From: an uncultured Parasutterella sp.
Lineage (GTDB): Bacteria; Pseudomonadota; Gammaproteobacteria; Burkholderiales; Burkholderiaceae_F
NCBI GenBank assembly: GCA_900766055.1
Contig: CAAFTZ010000176.1
Span: 1-48,521, forward strand
Direction of reading: 5' to 3'
Length of the DNA: 48,521 nt
The notes beneath the pieces are model-generated. The model saw only the letters and a list, made by a program, of their open reading frames with translations, was not told the origin of the DNA and did not search any database. This document shows, piece by piece, positions 1 to 5,786 of the stretch (positions within the stretch are counted from its first letter, which is position 1; every line of letters starts with the position of its first letter). The position numbers were made by a program, and so were the translations under genes.

Positions 1-234
1 CATATTGCACTTTAGACCCAGCTGGATGCGCAGGTCCCAAAGGTCTTTACTTTTAGAGTTAGAGTAGCCGGGCTTTCCTTCCTGCTCCTTGAGCATGGCA
101 TAAGCTTTTAATCTCTCGTCCTCAGTCAGGTCAACGAGCTTTCCGTCCCCATCGTAGACCTCATTTAGAACATTGTCATAGACCCAAGTTTCGTTTTTAC
201 CCTTGTGGGTTTTGCAGTGTAGAGCGAGCTTCAT
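1..234 (-). CDS. Probable second radical SAM enzyme, N-terminal part only
   Basis: The gene runs off the left edge. The 78 visible residues start with MKLALHCKTHKGKNETW and end in RIQLGLKCNM. A hydrophobic strand followed by Leu-Gly-x-x-Cys-Asn is how the CxxxCxxC iron-sulphur loop of radical SAM proteins begins, but only the first cysteine (about residue 76) is inside the window. About 70 residues precede the core, which could be a substrate-recognition extension; that is inference. Its ATG overlaps the TGA of the upstream SPASM gene (TCAT on the plus strand), so the two are probably translationally coupled and act together. If the next residues do not supply the remaining two cysteines, the call fails. 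Confidence 0.6.
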   Translation of the reverse strand, partial: MKLALHCKTHKGKNETWVYDNVLNEVYDGDGKLVDLTEDERLKAYAMLKEQEGKPGYSNSKSKDLWDLRIQLGLKCNM

Positions 235-1211
235 TGAAATAATTTCTCCATGGCGTGGTAAAGGGCAAATCTTTTCTTTGCGAAGTAGCAATCAATGTCG
301 TGGGTATTGGAGGTGTAGCAGCCGCCTCTGCACTCATCTAAAGCTTCGCAGCTTTGACATTCGACGCTGTCGTAGAAACGTCTCGGCGAAAGCTGAGGAA
401 CGGCTTTAATCGGTATCACCTTCTTAAAGATGTTTCCTGTGATGTTGGATGCGTCGTAGTTGTGGTGACAGGCGTAGACGTTTCCATGCAGGTCAATGCT
501 CAGCAGTTCGTCTCGTACGCACATGGGCCCGACACGGGACTTCACTTTGTTTCGATGATAGAGAAGCTGGGAACACTGCCAAGCGGCCCATGGGTCGCCG
601 ATACGTGCCATCTCGATAACAGTTTCCAAGTGCTTGCAGAAGGCGTCCACGTCCTCTCGTGTCATGTAGTAATCACTGCGGCACCCGTCATTGGCTCGTA
701 AGAAGTGCACTGCGACTTTCGGATAGCGACCGTATTTTTCCTGCAAGCTGTAAAAGAGGTCTCTCGCGCCCCACATATCTGTTTGATAGTGGTGAATGAG
801 CAATGAAATCGAAAACTCTTTCAATCGAAAAATACGGCTTAACTGCTCGTCGGTAAAGTTACCGTCGTGCCAAGAGACCACGGTAAAAATGTCCGGGTTG
901 GCGTTTGCGTACTCGACGTAATCGTCAGTCAGAGAGCGGCCGTTTGTCGTAACAGTGGACTGTTCGGGTCTGATACCCTCATCGATGAGGACACCATGCA
1001 GAGCCTTAATTCTCTCCCAATAGAGCATCGGCTCCCCACCCCAATAGGCGACCCGTTCTATGCGACTGCCCTTAAGGTAATCCGCCAATTTATGTGCGAA
1101 TTCAACCGGGTCGGCCTTGTGATCTGCAGGCGACTTCTCATTGGTCTGGAGACAGTACCCGCACTTCATGTTGCAGGCGCTCCCAATCAAGAGGTTGAGG
1201 TACTTAATCAT
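231..1211 (-). CDS. Radical SAM/SPASM domain enzyme
   Basis: This is a 326-residue radical SAM protein with a complete SPASM domain. Cys13, Cys17 and Cys20 (CNMKCGYC) bind the SAM-cleaving 4Fe-4S cluster, and WGGEP at residues 59-63 is the family's second motif. The C-terminal SPASM cysteines are at about 231, 248, 285, 288, 294, 298 and 308, spaced C-x2-C-x5-C-x3-C as in anaerobic sulphatase-maturating enzymes and RiPP-maturing enzymes, which usually hold two auxiliary clusters. Such enzymes modify residues in peptides or proteins. The start at 1211 is preferred over one at 1286: it opens directly onto the core and overlaps the upstream stop by 8 bases. It sits in the same operon as cysteine-tract fibre proteins, its most likely substrates (inference). 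Finding such an enzyme in a phage tail operon is unusual. Confidence 0.93.
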   Translation of the reverse strand: MIKYLNLLIGSACNMKCGYCLQTNEKSPADHKADPVEFAHKLADYLKGSRIERVAYWGGEPMLYWERIKALHGVLIDEGIRPEQSTVTTNGRSLTDDYVEYANANPDIFTVVSWHDGNFTDEQLSRIFRLKEFSISLLIHHYQTDMWGARDLFYSLQEKYGRYPKVAVHFLRANDGCRSDYYMTREDVDAFCKHLETVIEMARIGDPWAAWQCSQLLYHRNKVKSRVGPMCVRDELLSIDLHGNVYACHHNYDASNITGNIFKKVIPIKAVPQLSPRRFYDSVECQSCEALDECRGGCYTSNTHDIDCYFAKKRFALYHAMEKLFQ

Positions 1212-2082
1212 CAGAGACCACCTGAACCGTAGCCTCGGCCCTAGAGGTGTAAAACCGATGGTTAATCTTGACTCGCATCGCTTCACCGTTCTGCAGCCCT
1301 AAGGCGCAGGCTCGGAAATGTCCTACTCCGTTTGTGACCGCAACGCGCTTATGAGGTGCGTAACCATCAACAGCCTCTACGATGTAGCCGTCCCATGTCA
1401 CGTCTGTTGCGACTTCGTGAGTCTTCCCGTCCTTAAGTGTAAGTATGAAATCTACCCAGCCATCCGGCGCCACCGTCTCGGAAGAAGGAGTAAGACTGTA
1501 CTCAAGATTCAGCCACTTGGAGGTGGTTCCGGTCATCACGTCGGCGGCTGTCCAAACTTCACCCAGGTCTTCAAGGTTGGTAATTACAGTCGTGTCTTCC
1601 GCAGTCGTAATAGAGCGGGCACATTCTGTCAGGGGCGCATTCGGGTCTCTAACCCAAAGATCAAAGGCCCACATCCCGCCCTCATGCCGAACGTATTCTG
1701 CTGTGTTTCGACAGTCGAAGTAGGTCAATGCTCCCTTGATGATTGCATGAAGTCGGTTATTGTTCAGCCAAGTGACAAAATGAGCTCCGGGAACCCAAAG
1801 TTTTTGGAATTCCGGTACTGTTTTATCGATGATAATCTCCGCAAGAATGCAATAGTCTTCACCATTGATTTGATAAAACCTATTCGCTTTTCCTGTGTAG
1901 CCCCTTTCACCAAGTTTCTGAGTTGTGGTCAGCTCTTCAATCGGAGAAGCCGGTGTATCTTCCGGTACCTCAAAAAAGATTTTTTTGTCCAGTACTCGAA
2001 AAGCCGCTCTCGTTTCATCTATTGCGATAGAAAAATGATCGTAAGGTAAGGTGCTTGTTACTACGTGTCGTTTATATCCCAT
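1204..2082 (-). CDS. Unknown protein of the tail-fibre cassette, possible C-terminal Ig-like domain
   Basis: I do not recognise this 292-residue protein. About residues 1-190 are a mixed sequence rich in Trp and Tyr (for example KLWVPGAHFVTWLNNNR). About residues 205-292 alternate in beta-strand fashion (VDFILTLKDGKTHEVATDVT, later ending ATVQVVSDD) and look like a bacterial Ig-like module of the kind often displayed on phage tails. There is no cysteine tract. A good GGAG ribosome site precedes the ATG. It lies between the cysteine-tract proteins and the SPASM enzyme and overlaps the latter, so it probably belongs to the same functional unit, as a displayed adhesin, an assembly chaperone or a substrate-presenting factor. 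The sequence does not choose among these. Confidence 0.75.
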   Translation of the reverse strand: MGYKRHVVTSTLPYDHFSIAIDETRAAFRVLDKKIFFEVPEDTPASPIEELTTTQKLGERGYTGKANRFYQINGEDYCILAEIIIDKTVPEFQKLWVPGAHFVTWLNNNRLHAIIKGALTYFDCRNTAEYVRHEGGMWAFDLWVRDPNAPLTECARSITTAEDTTVITNLEDLGEVWTAADVMTGTTSKWLNLEYSLTPSSETVAPDGWVDFILTLKDGKTHEVATDVTWDGYIVEAVDGYAPHKRVAVTNGVGHFRACALGLQNGEAMRVKINHRFYTSRAEATVQVVSDD

Positions 2083-2098
2083 GTCTTATCTCCTGGAC

Positions 2099-2629
2099 CT
2101 ACGTTCCGTCATCCCCGCAGTCACAATTATTGGATTCGCAGTTCGTATAAATCGGTTTATTTAGATTTGAACAGTTCGGCCCGTGGCAGTTGCTTGTGAT
2201 CGTGCACTTGTTGCACTTAACTTGACCGCACTGAACTTGAGTGCATTGCACTTGGTAGCAATGAACGTTGTTGCATCTAGAGCACTGGGTGCAATAGGTA
2301 CAATGCGTGCAGTAAGTGCAATGTCCCGTCTTCCAGTTGAGGTCGTTTTGTAACTGGCTCACCTTTGTCAGATTGGCCCAATAGCCGACGTCGTCTGTAA
2401 GCTGACTGACCTTAGTCAAAACGCTTTTCTTCCACAGTCCTATACCGTCAGTCAAATCAGAGAGTTTTGTCGGCAAGCCGCTTTTTCTAGCCACCGGGTA
2501 TCCCGTCGTTCCATCGTGAACTACAAGCGTCTTTTTAGTTGTGTCAACTGTAATTTCTCGTTCGGCTCCGACAAAGGTCTCATGCTCAGTCGTTGTCCCT
2601 CCACGGAGCAAAATTGTTCTGGTCGTCAT
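2099..2629 (-). CDS. Mtd-like tail appendage protein with cysteine tract
   Basis: A 176-residue protein in three parts. Residues 1-50 contain RGGTTTEHETFVGAEREITV and VVHDGTTG, the signature of the N-terminal domain of phage major tropism determinant (Mtd)-type tail proteins. Residues 52-100 carry two to three LTKVSQL-type repeats, probably a trimeric stalk. From residue 104 comes a cysteine tract: Cys at 104, 107, 110, 113, 116, 119 (every third residue), then 124, 129, 134, 139 (every fifth), then 142, 148, 153, 164, 169 and 171. It ends CDCGDDGT. The start at 2629 follows GGGAGA and overlaps the upstream TGA; a longer reading from 2746 would run through the upstream gene. It is a paralogue of its two upstream neighbours and a likely substrate of the nearby radical SAM enzyme (inference). 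Confidence 0.85.
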   Translation of the reverse strand: MTTRTILLRGGTTTEHETFVGAEREITVDTTKKTLVVHDGTTGYPVARKSGLPTKLSDLTDGIGLWKKSVLTKVSQLTDDVGYWANLTKVSQLQNDLNWKTGHCTYCTHCTYCTQCSRCNNVHCYQVQCTQVQCGQVKCNKCTITSNCHGPNCSNLNKPIYTNCESNNCDCGDDGT

Positions 2630-3558
2630 GAAAGTCTCCCGGGAACAAGGACATATCCATTCCCGAATTTGACAATGGCTTCTCTTTCTGCAATCGGGCA
2701 AACTGTCGGAGTATCCGCAGGCATTCCGATCGTCGGAATGAACCAACCGCAGTAGTCGTGTTCCTCCGAGTACCTGCCTCTGATTCCGTTGTCTGCAAGA
2801 ATGATTTTGTTCGGATCAAACTTGCTGTTAATACAGGCGCAGAGCTCGTAACTTCTGCGTTTCGTCCTGAACATCAGCATCGGATGATCGTCGGTAACTC
2901 GATTCTCTCCGCGGCCCTTCATTTGGATTGCTCGTCTAGAGCCTAAGTGCCCATGACTGACGCCTACTACCTTAACCGGCTTTCCCAACCAATCAATGAT
3001 TTCGTCTCCGATCAGAATGTTGTAAACATCTATTAGGCCCTTGCTTGTCTCCAATTTTCCTGAGACAAAGCAACTGTCGTCTGTGCAATCGCAGTTGCAC
3101 TTGGTGCAGTAGCTATAAACTGAGCACTGAATCGTCGTGCAGTTCACCGTCGTACAGTTGATGGTCGTGCAGTTTATGGTCGTACAGTTATGACAGTTGG
3201 AGCACTGTTGACAATATGTACAGTGCGTGCAGTAGGTGCAATGCCCGGTGAGAAAGCCGCTGTCATTTTGCAGCTGACTGACTTTTGTCAGAGCACCGGA
3301 AGCCCAAAAGCCTTTGTCGTTTGTAAGCTGAGATAGTTTGGTCAGCTCGTCTGAGCGCCAAACGCTTAAGTCGTCTACCAGCTGAGATAACTTTGTCGGT
3401 ACCTCGGCCAAGCGCGCCAAGAGGGCACCTCCGGGCGTCTCACCATCATGAAGACGAATGGTGTGAAGATCATCGTCGATCGTGATCTCCTTGAGAGCGC
3501 CGGTGAAGACTGCACTATCTTCACTTGAGCCATGCTTCCATTGGATTACTTTTGCCAT
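2626..3558 (-). CDS. Mtd-like tail appendage protein with cysteine tract and C-terminal Hint domain
   Basis: A 310-residue protein. Residues 1-50 are the Mtd-like domain (LHTIRLHDGETPGG). Residues 53-103 hold three LTKLSQL-type repeats. The cysteine tract begins at 107: Cys at 107, 110, 113, 116, 119, 122, 125, then 130, 135, 140, 145 (CTTINCTTINCTTVNC), then 151, 154, 156, 158. Cys163 opens a Hint (Hedgehog/intein) module: CFVSGKLETSKGLIDVYNIL followed by IGDEI matches the N-terminal splicing block, and VTDDHPML at about 221-228 matches the TxxH block. The C terminus lacks the intein His-Asn and a following nucleophile, so full splicing is unlikely and N-terminal cleavage or Hedgehog-like transfer is more plausible. 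The Hint region has no counterpart in the two paralogues. Confidence 0.85.
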   Translation of the reverse strand: MAKVIQWKHGSSEDSAVFTGALKEITIDDDLHTIRLHDGETPGGALLARLAEVPTKLSQLVDDLSVWRSDELTKLSQLTNDKGFWASGALTKVSQLQNDSGFLTGHCTYCTHCTYCQQCSNCHNCTTINCTTINCTTVNCTTIQCSVYSYCTKCNCDCTDDSCFVSGKLETSKGLIDVYNILIGDEIIDWLGKPVKVVGVSHGHLGSRRAIQMKGRGENRVTDDHPMLMFRTKRRSYELCACINSKFDPNKIILADNGIRGRYSEEHDYCGWFIPTIGMPADTPTVCPIAEREAIVKFGNGYVLVPGRLS

Positions 3559-3570
3559 TTTGCTTTACCT

Positions 3571-3933
3571 TTAAGAGCAGTGCGTACAGTGGCCGCAGTG
3601 TGTGCAGTAAGTACAGTGTCCTGCGATATAACCTTTGTCGTTTTGAAGCTGACTGAGCTTGGTTAACTCGGCCTGCTTGAGATATTGGACATCCGGTGTT
3701 AGCTGAGAAAGTTTTGTCAGGTTTCCGCTTGATCGGTAGACGTCGTTTTCCAACTGGTTTGTATTGGTAGGAACGTCCGACTCCTTTGCCAACTCGTGGC
3801 CGCCGGGTGTCGCACCATCGTGGACTCGGATTCGATTGTTCGTTGTATTTACAGTGATCTCCCGATCATGGCCGACAAAAAGCTCATGCTCTACAACCGT
3901 TCCTCCGCGAAACTGAATAATCTTCAGAGGCAT
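3571..3933 (-). CDS. Short Mtd-like tail appendage protein with cysteine tract
   Basis: A 120-residue paralogue of the next two genes. Residues 1-50 carry RGGTVVEHELFVGHDREITV and RVHDGATPGG; residues 58-100 carry LTKLSQL-type repeats; the protein then ends just after GHCTYCTHCGHCTHCS, with Cys at 107, 110, 113, 116 and 119. It therefore has only the every-third-residue block and lacks the later part of the tract. Its ATG overlaps the stop of the T7-type tail fibre by one base (TAATG), which points to coupled synthesis and probably to assembly on the same tail structure. It could be a cap or adaptor form of the appendage, or a natural truncation; a simple TAA ends it and no frameshift is evident. 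Confidence 0.82.
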   Translation of the reverse strand: MPLKIIQFRGGTVVEHELFVGHDREITVNTTNNRIRVHDGATPGGHELAKESDVPTNTNQLENDVYRSSGNLTKLSQLTPDVQYLKQAELTKLSQLQNDKGYIAGHCTYCTHCGHCTHCS

Positions 3934-5729
3934 TAGCTCAGCCCTCCCAAGTCAACGGTGTCAGGCATCGTGCCTGTCGCTCCGGTTAAACCTCGCGGGA
4001 TTTTTAAAAGGAAACTCGGTGCTTCGTCCGTTCCGGTTTTTTCAACGGAAGGCTCTGAGTTCGCATCCAACATCTCTATCGAGATAGAGATTTCAGGTGT
4101 TGTCCCGGTATCTCCTTTACTTCCCGTATCCCCCTTAGGAATTCCGAAAGTAAAGACCGGAGCTTCGATTGTGCCTGTCTTAGTAACGGTTGCTGATGCA
4201 CCTTCAGATAACGACGTAGCTTCGACGGAAATTTCCGGAGTCGGTCCCGTATCTCCCTTCGGCCCGACTAGTTCTCCCATGTTTTCCCAGTGAGCTTCTT
4301 CTGTATCTGTCGCTGAAACCCATGTATAGAGATTCATTCCGGCTAAGACAAGCTGACCAACAGTTCCCTCAGCAGGGAGACTTTCTGCATTCACTACCAC
4401 AGCATCAGGTTGAATACCGTCTCCTTTATCACCCTTTTCGCCTTTAAAACTTCCTTGTTTCGGCGATAGAGTTGCCGTAGTTTCAGTAACGGCCGTAATC
4501 CCGAAGTAATCCCCTATCCGATTTACAATGTGGTCTCCGACCTTAATGTTGACCGATGGAGATATTGCTTCCTTAGGCACCGTCATTCCAGCGGAGGCCT
4601 CGGCCATGTATCGGAAAGAGAAGCCAGCTTCAGCATTGGACTGAAGAACCGTCTGCTTGATAGATTCCAAGTTTGTTGCAACGGAGGCCGCACTTTCCAC
4701 CGCTTCTAAGTTCTCAGCTACAGTTTGAATTGCCTCAACCTTAGGGCTAAGTGCAGTGATATCGTCGGTAGCCTGTGCGACTTTTTTAATGTTGCTGGGT
4801 GCAGAGGATAAGTCCGCTGCTACAGTTTTTACATCAGCCAGGTTTGCGTTTACAGCCTTAACCTTTTCAATATTGTCTCCAACCGGGTGAATACAGTCAT
4901 CAATATGGTCGGCAACTTTCTTGATATATCCGTCTTCGACTTTGGTCTCGCCGTCAATATTCGTATCTGTAATTGATCCAAGGTCAAGTGTTTCTGTCTC
5001 AAACCCTCTTAGGTCGGAACCAACACGATGGATATCATCAATGTGCTGTCGATTGATTTGCAAATCGGGAAGATGCGGAACTAAAGCATCCACCTCTGTT
5101 CCGATGACCTCGTTGCGGGCGAGAATAACTTCCGCTCGAGCAACAGCGGCGTCGATGGCTGCTTTATGAATATCGATTTGAGCTTTAGTCTCTTGGATTT
5201 CCTGCCATGTAGAGGAGACGTATAAGCCAGTGGAGACGACTTCGTTGTAGATTGTCTCGGCTCTCTGTGCATAGTCCGCCGCTTTTTCCGCCACATCCAA
5301 GAGGTCAGTCATCACCTCTTGAGGGGTTTTCTCGGACGTAATCGGGACGATAAGACAACGGCGCATCTGTTCGAGAATCTGCTGAAGCTGAATGACGCGA
5401 CGATCTTCTTCTTTATTGATTGACGTTGGGCTAAAACTCCCATACATCGTCAAATTCAGATTTTGGGTATACGGGACCCCGCTGCAGATTGCGAGCTTAT
5501 GCCCGCTGGCCAATGCAGTCTTTAAAGCCACGCGTCCGCCCGGCGTTGTATTCTGGTCGGAGTTGAGCGTGCAGGTGTACGCGTCTTTGCTCAGCGTGGT
5601 TTCGTTTTCGTCTGCGTCGGCCACAATGACGACAACGTCGTCAGCGCTCAGCATGTAGAAGTCAAAATCAAACTGAGTCTGACCCGTGCCGGTAAACGGA
5701 CCCGCTTTGCGATTACTTTCAGGAACCAT
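3933..5729 (-). CDS. Tail fibre protein, T7 gp17-like N terminus, collagen-like C terminus
   Basis: The 598 residues begin with the virion-attachment domain of T7-type fibres: FTGTGQTQFDFDFYMLSADD, then a gp17-like stretch ending NKEEDRRVIQLQQILEQM at about 130-150. A long helical, Ala- and Asp-rich coiled-coil shaft follows to about residue 370. The C-terminal part carries collagen-like Gly-x-y stretches (GEKGDKGDG, GPKGDTGP, GSKGDTGTTP, GLTGATG) between small beta modules with repeated TPEIS. It lacks a receptor-binding head of usual size, so it is probably a trimeric shaft whose tip function is supplied by the three small Mtd-like proteins translated immediately after it. A good GAGG ribosome site precedes the start. 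Confidence 0.88.
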   Translation of the reverse strand: MVPESNRKAGPFTGTGQTQFDFDFYMLSADDVVVIVADADENETTLSKDAYTCTLNSDQNTTPGGRVALKTALASGHKLAICSGVPYTQNLNLTMYGSFSPTSINKEEDRRVIQLQQILEQMRRCLIVPITSEKTPQEVMTDLLDVAEKAADYAQRAETIYNEVVSTGLYVSSTWQEIQETKAQIDIHKAAIDAAVARAEVILARNEVIGTEVDALVPHLPDLQINRQHIDDIHRVGSDLRGFETETLDLGSITDTNIDGETKVEDGYIKKVADHIDDCIHPVGDNIEKVKAVNANLADVKTVAADLSSAPSNIKKVAQATDDITALSPKVEAIQTVAENLEAVESAASVATNLESIKQTVLQSNAEAGFSFRYMAEASAGMTVPKEAISPSVNIKVGDHIVNRIGDYFGITAVTETTATLSPKQGSFKGEKGDKGDGIQPDAVVVNAESLPAEGTVGQLVLAGMNLYTWVSATDTEEAHWENMGELVGPKGDTGPTPEISVEATSLSEGASATVTKTGTIEAPVFTFGIPKGDTGSKGDTGTTPEISISIEMLDANSEPSVEKTGTDEAPSFLLKIPRGLTGATGTMPDTVDLGGLS

Positions 5730-5776
5730 ATATCTATCCTCGATTTGAAGAAAAATATAAAAGTCCCTAAAAGTTC

Positions 5777-5786
5777 AATGCGCACT
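5777..5786 (-). promoter_or_regulatory. Late-region element AGTGCGCATT, copy 5
   Basis: Reads AGTGCGCATT on the minus strand, overlapping the TAG of the upstream internal-protein gene and about 48 bp before the tail-fibre ATG. Eighteen bases after its GCGCAT comes TATATT, which could serve as a -10 box with a leader of roughly 25-30 bases. The same element occurs in four other late intergenic gaps. Function is unproven: activator-dependent promoter or RNA-level signal. Confidence 0.5.

Noticed and set aside
2586..2819. Open frame of 77 residues antisense to other frames in the Hint gene
   Set aside because: It lies inside the Hint coding region in another frame, has no ribosome site and shows no family features.
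2099..5729. Diversity-generating retroelement suggested by Mtd-like proteins
   Set aside because: No reverse transcriptase, Avd-like gene or template/variable repeat pair is seen in the window; the similarity is to the Mtd N-terminal domain only.
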